Assembly: GCF_003315245.1 (NCBI RefSeq)
Contig: NZ_QNRT01000002.1
Coordinates: forward strand, 62,001 to 126,000
Source: Arenicella xantha
GTDB lineage: Bacteria; Pseudomonadota; Gammaproteobacteria; Arenicellales; Arenicellaceae
Direction: 5' to 3'
Length of the DNA stretch: 64,000 bases
A program made the position numbers and the translations under genes. Of the stretch, positions 15,895 to 26,100 are shown one piece after another. Numbering within the stretch: position 1 is the first letter of the stretch; every line of letters starts with the position of its first letter. Under the pieces are notes generated by a model. It searched no databases. It was given only the letters and a program-made list of their open reading frames with translations, and was not told where the DNA came from.

Positions 15895-18003
15895 TTAGAA
15901 TTGGTAGCTAATGCTGCCAATGACAGAGCGACGCTCTCCTTGAAAGCAATCACCTCGCGAAATACAGGTTGATTGATATTCCTCGTCGGCTAAATTACGA
16001 GCATTTACGCGCCATACCCAATGCTCCATTTGATATGCCAACATGGCGTCAATCAATGTGTAGGAAGGTGTTTCGATGGTATCGACTCCATCAAATGATT
16101 CGCCGGTATAGCGCGCGCCTAGGCCTGCTCGAAAGCCATTTCCAGGGTTATAAGTAACCCAACTTGATGCTTGATCTTCTGGCACGGTGGTAAATCTATA
16201 GCCATCTTGTGTTTGTGTGTCTAGCTGACTTAGATTGGTTTCTATCTCAAACTTACCAAGACTAAACTTGGCTTCTAGCTCCCAGCCTGACACGCTATCG
16301 ATACCGCCGGCCTGTGTGCTTCCAGTTGGGGTTGATGTCAGCAAATTGGATTGTTCAATATCAAAGTACGCCACCGTTATATAGCCAATATTGTCTGGCA
16401 ACTGTACTTTCACACCAGCTTCTATCTGTTCTCCGTCCTGTGCTTGAAACGGAGTTCCTGTCACTGCATCAAGACCAACCACCGGCTGAAACGATTCAGC
16501 GTAGCTAAGATATGGCGAAACTCCGCTGTCAAAAGCATAGAGCAGCCCGCTTGCTATGCTGGTGGATGAGTCCTTTTGGCGCACATCGGCACCAACCGTT
16601 ACGTTGGTAACATCATCACGTCGCACACCGATATTCCAATGCAAATTGCCTACTTGCATCTGATTGTTGATATACAGGCCGCGATCTTTCACATTGCTGG
16701 CAGGCGCATCGTAAAAGTATTGATCTAAGATATCTTGGCTCGGAACATCACCATATTGCGGGGCGAATACATTGATCCAATAGCGGTCGCCGAGTATTGC
16801 ATCGGGGCCTGCGCTGGCGAAGTCGTAACCAAGGGCATAAGCATAGGCGCTGCTATCGTTGGTTGTTACGTCTTGGTATTGCCCGCCGATCATCAGTTGG
16901 TGGTTAACTGCGCCAGTATCAAAGTCTGCTCTAAACCTCAGATCCACTGCGTTTTGCTCGGATTCGGCGGCTGCTTGATAAAAACTTCGAGGAACCAGCC
17001 CGCCGCCGTAAAGGCTACCATCGGCATTGCGCACATAACGATCGGCGCTAAAGCCCAGCGCGATCCAAGCTTGTTCGTAGTCGCGATCGCCAGTTGTGCG
17101 ACGCGCGGTAAATTCAGTTGACCAAACGTCGTTTAATTGATGGTTTGCGAGTAAGGTAACGGACTCAGTAGTGCCATCATAATAACTGAACTCTGGGTCA
17201 CCAGCATTGAAATCAGACGCAATAAACTCACCATTTGGTGCAGCAATTAACGTGCCGGCAATCGGCAAAAATTGTGCGCCAGCATCTGCCTTAGAATCTT
17301 GATAACTTAGCAATAATGTTACTTCGGTATCGTCCGAAGGTTGGTAGCTTATCGACGGTGCAATTACACGCGCGTTATTCTCCACAAACTGGACTTGTGT
17401 TTCTGACTCGCGAGCCAAACCTATCAAGCGGTATAGCCAATGACCTTGCGAGTCTAGCTGGCCGTTGACATCAGCGGCGATTTGTTGGTAATTGAAATTG
17501 CCAAATGACACGACTAACTCATTGCTAGCATCAGCATTTGGTCGTTTGCTGACGGTATTTACTATCCCTCCTGGTGAGCCTTGACCATACAGCACTGAGG
17601 CAGGCCCTTTTAAAATCTCAACTTGTTCCAAGGTATACACTTCAGGGCGAGTGTTGTTGTAATTACCAAACAAGGATTGCAGGCTGTCCTGGTATTGCGG
17701 CACGTCGAGTCCACGCACTCTTACCCAGTCACCTCGCGTCGAAAAGCCGAATGCTTCGCCGGCTACACCAGCGCTATAAGTGTAGGCATCGGCGAGTTCA
17801 ACCGCTCCAAAGTCCAATAAAGATTGACGATCTTCTACCGAAAGCGAGCGAGCCGTTTCTAGGATTGGAGTGTCAGATTTAGTGGCTGAGTAACGAGACA
17901 ATTCACCGATGACGGTGATCTCCTCCAGCGGCCCGTCTTGAGATTGTGCAAAGGCGCCATTTGAAAAAAGTGCAAGGAGAAGTAACTGGGAACGAAGTTT
18001 CAT
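15895..18003 (-). CDS. TonB-dependent ferric-siderophore receptor
   Basis: A cleavable signal peptide (MKLRSQLLLLALFSNGAFAQ) is followed by the TonB box region EEITVIGEL, a plug domain with VEILKGPASVLYGQGSPGG and VNTVSKRP, and a beta-barrel ending in the C-terminal phenylalanine of SISYQF. At 702 residues it has the FhuE/FpvA-type siderophore-receptor length and plug motifs but no N-terminal signalling domain, so it does not use an anti-sigma factor. It sits in the outer membrane and imports a ferric siderophore with TonB-ExbBD energy. It heads an operon with the Cys-rich and TPR genes and faces a divergent PepSY operon across a Fur box. Confidence 0.92.
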   Translation of the reverse strand: MKLRSQLLLLALFSNGAFAQSQDGPLEEITVIGELSRYSATKSDTPILETARSLSVEDRQSLLDFGAVELADAYTYSAGVAGEAFGFSTRGDWVRVRGLDVPQYQDSLQSLFGNYNNTRPEVYTLEQVEILKGPASVLYGQGSPGGIVNTVSKRPNADASNELVVSFGNFNYQQIAADVNGQLDSQGHWLYRLIGLARESETQVQFVENNARVIAPSISYQPSDDTEVTLLLSYQDSKADAGAQFLPIAGTLIAAPNGEFIASDFNAGDPEFSYYDGTTESVTLLANHQLNDVWSTEFTARRTTGDRDYEQAWIALGFSADRYVRNADGSLYGGGLVPRSFYQAAAESEQNAVDLRFRADFDTGAVNHQLMIGGQYQDVTTNDSSAYAYALGYDFASAGPDAILGDRYWINVFAPQYGDVPSQDILDQYFYDAPASNVKDRGLYINNQMQVGNLHWNIGVRRDDVTNVTVGADVRQKDSSTSIASGLLYAFDSGVSPYLSYAESFQPVVGLDAVTGTPFQAQDGEQIEAGVKVQLPDNIGYITVAYFDIEQSNLLTSTPTGSTQAGGIDSVSGWELEAKFSLGKFEIETNLSQLDTQTQDGYRFTTVPEDQASSWVTYNPGNGFRAGLGARYTGESFDGVDTIETPSYTLIDAMLAYQMEHWVWRVNARNLADEEYQSTCISRGDCFQGERRSVIGSISYQF

Positions 18004-18066
18004 GATGAGTTGAGTTTGTTATTCAAAATTGTTTCTTGTTGGCGAGGAATTTAGTACAATTCATTT

Positions 18067-18085
18067 GCTAATGCAAATCATTCTC
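18067..18085. promoter_or_regulatory. Fur box in the divergent iron-locus promoter
   Basis: GCTAATGCAAATCATTCTC matches the 19-bp Fur consensus GATAATGATAATCATTATC at 15 positions. It lies between the TonB receptor start (18003, minus) and the plus-strand membrane protein, where it can repress both operons with iron. Confidence 0.75.
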
Positions 18086-18100
18086 ATTCGCGTTCTCAAT

Positions 18101-18676
18101 ATGCCAATAATAATACTGGCGGTTTTAATGGCCGCACTCGGATTTACTTTGATTTTTATAAGTTGGAAATCGAAAGGATCATCACCAGACACAACCAACG
18201 TCAAGTCACATGCTCGGGCGTACACGTTTATCGGCTGGGTTTTGCTTCTCACTTCAGTGGTGCTTGCTATCCGTCAATGTGGGTTGGAGTTTGGACTTAT
18301 GTATGCGTCGTTTTGGCTAGCCTTGATTCCTTTGTTGATTGCTGGGCTTAACGTTCAGCGACGTCGTAACGTCAAGGTCGCCGTCACTAACAGTCAGCTA
18401 ACAAAGTTAGCGCCAAAACACCTGCTAATGAACGTTATACACTTCTGGATCATCGTCCCTGCCCTCTGTTTGCTTAGCTTGTTGCTAAGCCTAGGTATGA
18501 CCAGCCTGACTAATTGGCAAGCAGTAAACAAAATGACGTTTATAGTGCTTATTTTTCCGCTGCTTTGGGGATTGCTTGCCTATTGGTATCTGTACAGCGA
18601 ACGTCGTGTGGTATCGACTGCATTAATCATCACTGCGACGTCCGTAATCGGATTTAGCCTTTTCTTATCTCAATAG
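18101..18676 (+). CDS. Multi-helix membrane protein of the iron-reductase locus
   Basis: A longer reading opens at 18029, but that start and the next ATG would run through the Fur box, so I take ATG 18101 (MPIIILAVLMAAL), giving 191 residues. There are about six transmembrane segments. The first half (GWVLLLTSVVLAIRQCGLEFGLMYASFW) resembles DUF3325-type and the second half DUF3649-type proteins, small membrane proteins found with PepSY and TonB-receptor genes; this is from memory of context. It is 13 bases upstream of the PepSY gene and probably assists it in iron uptake or siderophore reduction. Function is not established. Confidence 0.6.
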   Translation: MPIIILAVLMAALGFTLIFISWKSKGSSPDTTNVKSHARAYTFIGWVLLLTSVVLAIRQCGLEFGLMYASFWLALIPLLIAGLNVQRRRNVKVAVTNSQLTKLAPKHLLMNVIHFWIIVPALCLLSLLLSLGMTSLTNWQAVNKMTFIVLIFPLLWGLLAYWYLYSERRVVSTALIITATSVIGFSLFLSQ

Positions 18677-18689
18677 TCGGTACCCTGTC

Positions 18690-20120
18690 ATGACATTCTC
18701 CAACGCATTTTTCTCGCGATCTTTAGCTGCGCACTCATGGATGGGCCTTTTCGTTGGCGCCTTGATGTACCTCATTTGCTTGAGCGGTACCTTGGCTGTC
18801 TACTTTGAGGAGTTTGAACGCTGGGAGCAACCCACGGCACAAGAGTTCTTCGATTTTGATATTGGCATGGTGGATCGAGCGTTTAATCGACTGCTAGCAA
18901 GTGGTGATACTGAGGTCACTCCGCATATGTATGTCACGTTGCCAACGCAAGGTAATCCACGAGTTGGTCTTATTACCGAGAATGAAGGTTGGTTTATGAA
19001 TCAAGCTGGTGAGCTAACATCGTCGACGGCGCACCCTTGGACCGATGTCTTGACTGACCTTCACCTTTATTTGCACTTACCAAAGGCTTGGGGAATGATT
19101 GTTGTTAGTGCACTTGGCGCGATGTTGTTGGCCTTGGTTATATCTGGTTTTGCATCTCATCGCACGCTGTTTAAAGATGCATTTAAATTGCGCTTATTTG
19201 GCAACAAGCAGCTCGAGCAAACTGATATTCATAATCGCTTAAGTGTTTGGGGAGCGCCCTTCCACTTGATGATTGGTGCGACTGGCGCATTTTTCGGATT
19301 TTCGATGGTGGTGGTCGCACTTTATGCGGCGGTATATCACAACAACGATACCGATCGCGTAACCCAGTTAGTCTTTGGTGACGAGCCAGAGTTAAGTCAA
19401 GAAATTGGTCGTGTCGAACTAGCGAAAGCGTTTAACCAAATGCCTGAGTTGGCACCGAACACTAAGCCTATATTGGCTATCGTGCATGACACTGGGACTC
19501 CGGGGCAATTTATTGAAATATATGCTCAATATCCGAATCGACTTATTTATTCAGATAATTTTGTTTTCGACGCCAGCGGCAACTTTATCAAGCAAGAAGG
19601 ATTTTCTGATGGTGCTATAGGTAAACAAATTATCTATTCGATGTATCGATTACATTTTGGGCACTTCGGCGGCTGGTGGACCAAAGTGGTTTACGTGTTA
19701 CTGGGCTTGGCATTGACGGTTATCTCGGTCAGCGGTATCAATATCTGGTTGGCCAAACGACGGCGCAAAGACTTGATTAACTATTGTTGGAACGGTTTTG
19801 TCTGGGGTACACCGGTCGCATTAACCATACCCGCGATTACCCGTTTTGCTTTTGACTTCACAAATTTTAGTCTGTTCTGGTTGAGCCTAGTGGTCAGTTG
19901 CGTTTATGCCTGCGTAACTCGCAATGAAGCGAAATCAAAGCGCCGCCTCATCGTCGCGTGGGCATTGCTCAGCGTAATTTTGGTAACGACCTATATTTGG
20001 CGATTCGAGGCCTATGCCCTCCAAACCTTACCGCTGGTAATCAACTTAACGCTGATATGCATGCCGGTGACCCTGTTTATTGCAATGACTAAATTAGTGC
20101 AAAAACAAACTTTAACGTGA
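18690..20120 (+). CDS. PepSY-associated transmembrane protein (PiuB-like)
   Basis: The 476-residue inner-membrane protein starts with a helix at AHSWMGLFVGALMYLICLSGTLAVYF, the family's first segment, and has periplasmic PepSY-type stretches and later helices at 143-163, 196-220, 337-360 and a C-terminal group of four. Conserved histidines (HLYLHLPK, MYRLHFGHFGG) suggest heme or metal binding, as in ferrisiderophore-reductase-like PiuB. It follows the small membrane protein by 13 bases and diverges from the TonB receptor under the shared Fur box, so it likely handles reduction of the imported iron chelate at the inner membrane. Confidence 0.88.
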   Translation: MTFSNAFFSRSLAAHSWMGLFVGALMYLICLSGTLAVYFEEFERWEQPTAQEFFDFDIGMVDRAFNRLLASGDTEVTPHMYVTLPTQGNPRVGLITENEGWFMNQAGELTSSTAHPWTDVLTDLHLYLHLPKAWGMIVVSALGAMLLALVISGFASHRTLFKDAFKLRLFGNKQLEQTDIHNRLSVWGAPFHLMIGATGAFFGFSMVVVALYAAVYHNNDTDRVTQLVFGDEPELSQEIGRVELAKAFNQMPELAPNTKPILAIVHDTGTPGQFIEIYAQYPNRLIYSDNFVFDASGNFIKQEGFSDGAIGKQIIYSMYRLHFGHFGGWWTKVVYVLLGLALTVISVSGINIWLAKRRRKDLINYCWNGFVWGTPVALTIPAITRFAFDFTNFSLFWLSLVVSCVYACVTRNEAKSKRRLIVAWALLSVILVTTYIWRFEAYALQTLPLVINLTLICMPVTLFIAMTKLVQKQTLT

Positions 20121-20146
20121 AGCCACTAAGTGAGCATTTACAATAC

Positions 20147-21040
20147 TTACTCAACCTTGGTAATGCTGACAAACTGATCCCATAAGGTCTGTGCTACCGG
20201 GCCAAGTATTTGATCTTGATTTTTAATGATCTGGTAGCTTAAATTTACATAATTTTTGTTATCGCTTAGTTGTAACAATACTAATTCACCACTGTCAATC
20301 TTGTCTCTAGCCAAAAAATATGGAACTTTGCCCCAGCCCATGCCGCGTTCGATCAACATCTGTTTAGTTGAGAAGTCGTTGACGAACCAGCACCTCTGTC
20401 CATCTTGCACGCCAAAATTATGACCCTTAGTTGTCACACCACTGCCTTGCAAAACTATTTGGTACTCATTGATCAGATCAAGGCTGCTGCTTAAGTTTGG
20501 ATGGCGCGAAACCAGCTTCGGTGCGGCGACATTGACCAATTTCCCTGACGCTAAAAAATGGTGTTCCAATTTAGTATCGATTAAAAAGGCGCTATCTAAT
20601 GGCGAAATGCATAGTGTTGCAGCTCGATTGGTCAGGGCTTCTAATGCACCACTAATATATTCTTGCCGAAGCACGATTTGCGTATTTGGAAACATACCTT
20701 GAACAGTTTCAAGGATGGGCAATACGATCTTCAAATCGAATGATGCTTCAATAGCAATGGTAATACTAGGTTCGTTTCCAGCTCCAATATGATCAGCGAT
20801 CTGACGTAAAGACGCTGCCTCATGTTTTACTCGAAGCGCTTGTTGATAGACTACCTTACCGGCATCTGTGAGCGCTAATCGATATCCTGAACGACTGAAC
20901 AACTCTAGGTTTAATGAGTTTTCGAGTTGTCGAATTGCTTGGCTAATAGCAGGCTGAGTTTTATTTATCTCTCGACTTGCGCCACTAAGAGACCCCAATT
21001 CAGCGACAGATATGAACATCATCAATTGATCAAGCTTCAT
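20147..21040 (-). CDS. LysR-family transcriptional regulator
   Basis: Residues 1-60 form the winged helix-turn-helix (AELGSLSGASREINKTQPAISQAIRQLENSLNLELF), followed by a substrate-binding domain from about residue 90. I chose ATG 21040 (MKLDQLMMF); ATG 21046 and a TTG at 21052 are alternatives, and a GGGA stretch precedes. It converges with the PepSY operon and diverges from a DoxX-like gene 170 bases away, its most likely target by the usual LysR arrangement. The effector is unknown. Confidence 0.9.
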   Translation of the reverse strand: MKLDQLMMFISVAELGSLSGASREINKTQPAISQAIRQLENSLNLELFSRSGYRLALTDAGKVVYQQALRVKHEAASLRQIADHIGAGNEPSITIAIEASFDLKIVLPILETVQGMFPNTQIVLRQEYISGALEALTNRAATLCISPLDSAFLIDTKLEHHFLASGKLVNVAAPKLVSRHPNLSSSLDLINEYQIVLQGSGVTTKGHNFGVQDGQRCWFVNDFSTKQMLIERGMGWGKVPYFLARDKIDSGELVLLQLSDNKNYVNLSYQIIKNQDQILGPVAQTLWDQFVSITKVE

Positions 21041-21211
21041 AGGCATTCCCAAAAAATAAATTTTTCCTTATGGAGATATAAAAATATATTAGATATTTAT
21101 TCACAGCAAGTGGCTGTACTCTCGCTAAGCGGTTCGGTACTTAAAACTAGGAATCGCTTGGATTGCTTTAAAAGGCAATAACAATCACAAAAAAGCTTGC
21201 TGGAGACAGAC

Positions 21212-21568
21212 ATGAGTAAAGCAGTAAAAATTAGTTTTTGGATTAGCGTGACGTTGGCGAGTCTTGCCCTTGTTGCAGGTGGTGCGGCCAAACTTGCCAG
21301 CGTTGAGCAAGTGCATACGTCATTTTCGGTTATGGGTTTGCCCGTTTGGTTCGGTTATTTCATTGGGCTGTGTGAGGTATTAGGTGGTATTGGCCTTTGG
21401 TTGCGCAAGGTGAGTGCATTGGCCGCTGGCGGACTGCTAATTATCATGGCCGGTGCTATGTATTTTCACATTGTCTATGACTCTATAGCTAACGGCATTC
21501 CGGCCTTTGTTATCAGTCTATTGTTAATACATATTTTGATTAGCCGTATTAAAAATAGCATTAACTAG
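21212..21568 (+). CDS. DoxX-like membrane protein
   Basis: This 118-residue protein has four transmembrane segments and the DoxX-family pattern: ASLALVAGGAAKLASVEQ, then GYFIGLCEVLGGIGLWLRK, and AGGLLIIMAGAMYFHI. I start it at ATG 21212, which has GGAGA six bases upstream; the reading from TTG 21197 is longer but lacks a site. DoxX-like proteins are small inner-membrane proteins linked to redox or thiol stress and terminal oxidation. It is divergent from the LysR regulator and probably controlled by it. Confidence 0.85.
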   Translation: MSKAVKISFWISVTLASLALVAGGAAKLASVEQVHTSFSVMGLPVWFGYFIGLCEVLGGIGLWLRKVSALAAGGLLIIMAGAMYFHIVYDSIANGIPAFVISLLLIHILISRIKNSIN

Positions 21569-21587
21569 CAAAAATTTTATGGCCCTA

Positions 21588-21627
21588 CGATTCGGTAAAC
21601 TATTCTAAAAATAGTTTTACCGAATCG
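21588..21627. terminator. Hairpin between DoxX-like gene and efflux operon
   Basis: CGATTCGGTAAA-CTAT and ATAG-TTTTACCGAATCG form a long stem around a short AT-rich loop. The genes on both sides converge on it, so it likely terminates both. A free U-run is lacking. Confidence 0.5.
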
Positions 21628-21707
21628 ACTAACAAATCGTTTGTAAGGTCTCTCGCTACAAAATTTGAATGCGACGACTCCCTCACCATTCTCCGTCTTA
21701 AGCGTTT

Positions 21708-23108
21708 TCAGCCAGCCCCCAACGCTCTGAATACTGCGATTTGTGCAATGATAATGTCGTAAACACCGCGCTTGGAGGCTAGCTCCGTTTGCAGCAACTT
21801 TAGTTCGGCATCTAGCAAGTCGCGAAACGGCGATGCCCCGAATTCGTACTGAGCCTTAGCGATTCTGGCCGATTCAATTGAATCGCTGAGTGCGGAGTCC
21901 AGCAATGGCTGTCGATCGCGAGCTGCTTTTTGATTTGATAAGGCAGCATTGAGGTCTTCGAGTGCAACTAACACACTTTTTTCATACTCGGCAAACGCCG
22001 CATTTGAGCGGTGTTCAGCGGCATTGACCCTTTGCTTACCTAGCACCAAATTACTTAATGACCAAGATAGGGTCGGCCCAAACGCGAATTGCAGCGCATT
22101 ATCTTCAAATAATTGTTCAGACTCTTGAGCCGAGTAACCCACAGAACCGACAAGTGATACTTGTGGAAACATAGATGACACGGCCAAGCCGACTTCGCTA
22201 ACTGAACTAGCCAACTTACGTTCAGCCACCTGAATTCCAGGTTGGCGACGAATCAGCTCGGCTAGCTCGCCAATTGGAAGTGATTGGTCAATATAAGAAG
22301 CCGTGCTACGCGTTGAGAGCTGTTGTTTAAGCGCACCAGGAGCGCGACCGGTCAGCACGGCTAATCGAGCTTCGACTTGTGATAATGAGGCTTCAATTGT
22401 AGGCATCGCCGCTTGACTGGATTGCAGTTGCGCGCGCGCATTCAGTACATCGACTTCAATGCCTCGACCATATTCCAAAAGCACTTCAGCGACTCTGAGA
22501 CTGTCTTGCTGTAAACCAATATTGCGTTGCAGTGTCTCGCGTTCCGACAATAGCGATTGAAGTTGAAAGTATTGAGTTGCCACTTCACCAACGACCATCA
22601 ATTGCAAGCCACGCAACTGCATCAATTGTCCTTCATAGTTGCTTTTGGAAATCTCAATCTGGCGCGATAGTCGACCAAACAGGTCTAGATCCCATTGCGG
22701 AGCAAAGCTTACCGAATACAAATCGGTGTCGGCAAACGCATCTGACTGCCCTACTGCGGCCGCTGATTGGCGCGACTCGCTTGAGGATGCACTTATTTGA
22801 TCAGATGGAATTCGGTCTAGTCTAGCAAGCGTTAAATTTGCCCGCGACGCTTGAATGTTCGCGCTCAGTGCTACCAAATCTCGATTGTGTTGTAGTGCTT
22901 GGTCGACTAGCTCTGATAACCGGTCATCATCAAATACCTTCCACCATTCGGTTAGCACCTCGTTAGTATTTTGATACGCTGATATTAAGGCGCCATCTGA
23001 CAGGAGTGATTGTGTATTAGGCGTCGAGTATTGTGGGCCAATTGTCGCGCATCCGCTGCTAATCAGGGTTAAGCCGAGCCAGAAAAAAGTACGTGTGATG
23101 TTGTTCAT
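21708..23108 (-). CDS. Outer-membrane efflux lipoprotein (NodT/OprM type)
   Basis: The signal peptide ends in a lipobox with Cys20 (LISSGCATIG), so the protein is an outer-membrane lipoprotein. Two OEP repeats follow: SELVDQALQHNRDLVALSANIQASRANL (about 70-97) and the second half near 290-440 ending in the RDLLDAELKLLQTELA helix. At 466 residues it has the usual trimeric TolC-like channel length. It is the last gene of an adaptor-pump-channel operon and overlaps the pump gene by 4 bases. Confidence 0.93.
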   Translation of the reverse strand: MNNITRTFFWLGLTLISSGCATIGPQYSTPNTQSLLSDGALISAYQNTNEVLTEWWKVFDDDRLSELVDQALQHNRDLVALSANIQASRANLTLARLDRIPSDQISASSSESRQSAAAVGQSDAFADTDLYSVSFAPQWDLDLFGRLSRQIEISKSNYEGQLMQLRGLQLMVVGEVATQYFQLQSLLSERETLQRNIGLQQDSLRVAEVLLEYGRGIEVDVLNARAQLQSSQAAMPTIEASLSQVEARLAVLTGRAPGALKQQLSTRSTASYIDQSLPIGELAELIRRQPGIQVAERKLASSVSEVGLAVSSMFPQVSLVGSVGYSAQESEQLFEDNALQFAFGPTLSWSLSNLVLGKQRVNAAEHRSNAAFAEYEKSVLVALEDLNAALSNQKAARDRQPLLDSALSDSIESARIAKAQYEFGASPFRDLLDAELKLLQTELASKRGVYDIIIAQIAVFRALGAG

Positions 23109-26100
23109 ACCTGCCCCTGCAGTTCTGTTTCATTGCTTCGCGTTCTTCTTTGCTCTCGAGCGATCGTGAGACGATCAAGCATACTGCCCAGAGCTGGGAC
23201 CAATAGCATTTGAATGAACGTGCCGATTAATACTCCAAAAGCGATGCTTGCCGCCATTGGAATCAGAAATTGAGCTTGGACGCTTTGTTCTAACATTAGT
23301 GGTCCAACTCCTAGAAAGGTTGTCAGAGCCGTTAGGAAAATAGGTCTAAAACGGCTCTTGCCGGCCTCAATCCAAGCCTGTCGCGAATCAACACCTTGCG
23401 CGCGCAACTCGTTTGCGAAGTCAACTTGAACCAATGCGCCATTAATTACCACGCCGGCTAATCCAACAATGCCAAATATACTCAACAAGCCCATATAAAG
23501 ATCCATGACCAGATGGCCTAGTACCGCGCCAACCAACCCAAAGGGAATGGCTAACATTACCACTATTGGTTGTGAGTACGAGCGAAACGGGATCGCTAAT
23601 AGAATAAAGATTGCCAACAACGCGAGTGTGAAATTTCGACCTAATACTGATCCAACATCGCCCATCTCTCTTGCTTCACCACCAAAGTCAAACCGCACAT
23701 CTGGCACTGACTTCTCGATCTCCGGCAGAATCGCCTCAGTTAATACCGCGTTGGCTTGCTGGCCACTAATTACCGCATTATCGACATCGGCAGTAATCGT
23801 AATTAACCGTCGACCGTTGCGACGGTTAATGGTCGACGGACTGAGCGTCTCAGTAACATTGGCCACTTGCGATAGCGGTATGAATTCGCCGGTGCTAGTT
23901 TGAATCCGGTAGTCAAACAAGTCGCTGATATGACTTCGTTCAGTTTTAGGTAGACGAACATAGACTCGTACTTCGTCGCGACCACGCTGCACTCTAAGCG
24001 CTTCGTCGCCGAAAAACGCACCGCGTACTTGCAAAGCAAGTGACTGCAAACTTAAGCCATAGCGGCGTGCTTCGTCTTTGAGTTCGATTTTGAATTCGCG
24101 TTTACCTGCATCAAAGTCATTTCTGACGTCGAATACTCCATTTATCGAGTTTAGCCCAGCCTCAGTTTGGCTAATTGCCTCACGCAAGCTGGAATCTGTA
24201 TCCGCTGAAACCTCAACCTGAACCGACGCACCAAGTGACACTAGGTTGGATGCGACACTAATCTTGGCCTGGCTTTTGAACGGTGCTAGCGCTTTTCGCC
24301 ACTTTGCTTCAAATTCAGATGACGAAAAATCGCGATCTTCCGGCGAGGCAAGCTGAATGACGACTGAGCCTTGATTGGATTTAGGTGCGTTTAGTCCGCC
24401 GGACCCCGGTGGTCCGCCAGCTTCCTCTTGAGTACCGACTAACACTAATTGCCCTAGCATAAGCTCGTCGACTGTTTGTTTGTCAGTTGCCATTGACCGC
24501 GCTACCTCAACTCCCGCCTGTTCGACTTCGGCGATTAATTGAGCGGTTCGCTGCAACGATGTTCCTTCGGTCATTTCGACTGAGGCCGTGACATAGTTAC
24601 CCTCAATCTGAGGAAAGAAAGAAAATTTAATATAGCCGTTCGCGAGAATGCCAATAGTCAAAACTAACACCGTTACGGCGCCAGTTATGGTGACAAACCA
24701 GTGCTTCGTGGTGAAGTCCAAAATACGTTCTAAAGGGCCTTCAATAAAGCGCTTTAATGCGCCATCGACTTTATCTCGAGCTTTGGCAAAAAACTGAAAA
24801 ACGAAGTTGCGCGGCGGCTCTTGTACATTTATATGTGATAAATGGTGCGGCAAAATCAATAGCGATTCGATTAACGAGAGCCCTAAAATGATGATCACAA
24901 CAGCGGGAATATCCGTTAGAAACTTACCTAAAATGCCAGGCAGTAATAGCAGTGGGACGAATGCCGCCACGGTAGTTGATACCGCGAATATGACCGGTGC
25001 GGCAACTCGACTAGCCCCTTTAACCGCCGCCTCCATGGGCGGCGTGCCACGCTCCGCTTCGGCAAAAATATTTTCGCCGGTAACGATAGCGTCATCAACC
25101 ACGATGCCGATCGCTAGTATAAATCCAAACATAGATAGCGAGTTTATCGACAGGCCAAGCAATGACATGGGAATAAACGCGGCAGTAAACGACACACCAA
25201 TTCCAGCTGAGACCCAGAACGCCAGACGCAAATCGAGAAACAGTGTTAGCGCAAGTGCGACCAACAATATGCCGATGATTGCGTTCTTCACCAAAAGATC
25301 AATGCGTTGATCCAACTCAACGGCATCGTTGCGCCAAATGACTACGTTGACGCTCTCTGGGAGGCTAGGCTTCAAACTTTGCTCTATATACGTTTCGGCG
25401 CTTTCAATTACGTCAAGCACGCGCTCGTCACCAACACGGAAAACGTCGAGGAAGACCGCGGGTTGACCGTTGAACAGCGCAAACTGATCGCGCTCCTGAA
25501 AACCGTCGACGACGCGAGCGATATCACGAACTCGAATGACTCCGTCACTCGGTGATGATCGAACAATGATCTCTTCAAAGTCTTGTCGCGTGAGGTTCCG
25601 TCCGACTGTACGAATCAGAATATTCTCTTTGGCGGTGTCGATATCGCCGCCGGGTAACTCTAAACTTTCGAGCCGAATTGCATTTGACAAGTCAGCTAAA
25701 CTTACGTCGTAAGCACGCAAATTATCGCGCGATACTTCGATTGAGATTTCATAATCGCGAGCCCGCTTGACCTCAATCAATGAAATATTGTCTTCAAGAA
25801 CGAGATCGTCTTTTATGCGGTACGCCAGCTCCTTCAAAGCGGCTTCGGGCAATGCGCCGCTGATCGCTATTTCAGCAACACGAGTTTTACCACTAACTTG
25901 CGAGACGATTGGTTCCTCGGCGTCGTCTGGAAAAACCGTTATGCGATCTACCTCTGATTTAACATCATTTAGAGCGCGGCCAATATCGGCGGTTCGCGAA
26001 AACTCGAGCTTAACAACCCCAACGCCTTCAGCCGCAGTTGCCGTTACTTCCTTAACACCTTCCACGCCATTGAGTTGCTGCTCAAGCGGCTGAATGATCG

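Noticed and set aside
24807-25310. Long open frame on the plus strand antisense to the RND pump gene
   Set aside because: It is a shadow of a strongly coding minus-strand gene, with no own ribosome-binding site or family resemblance.
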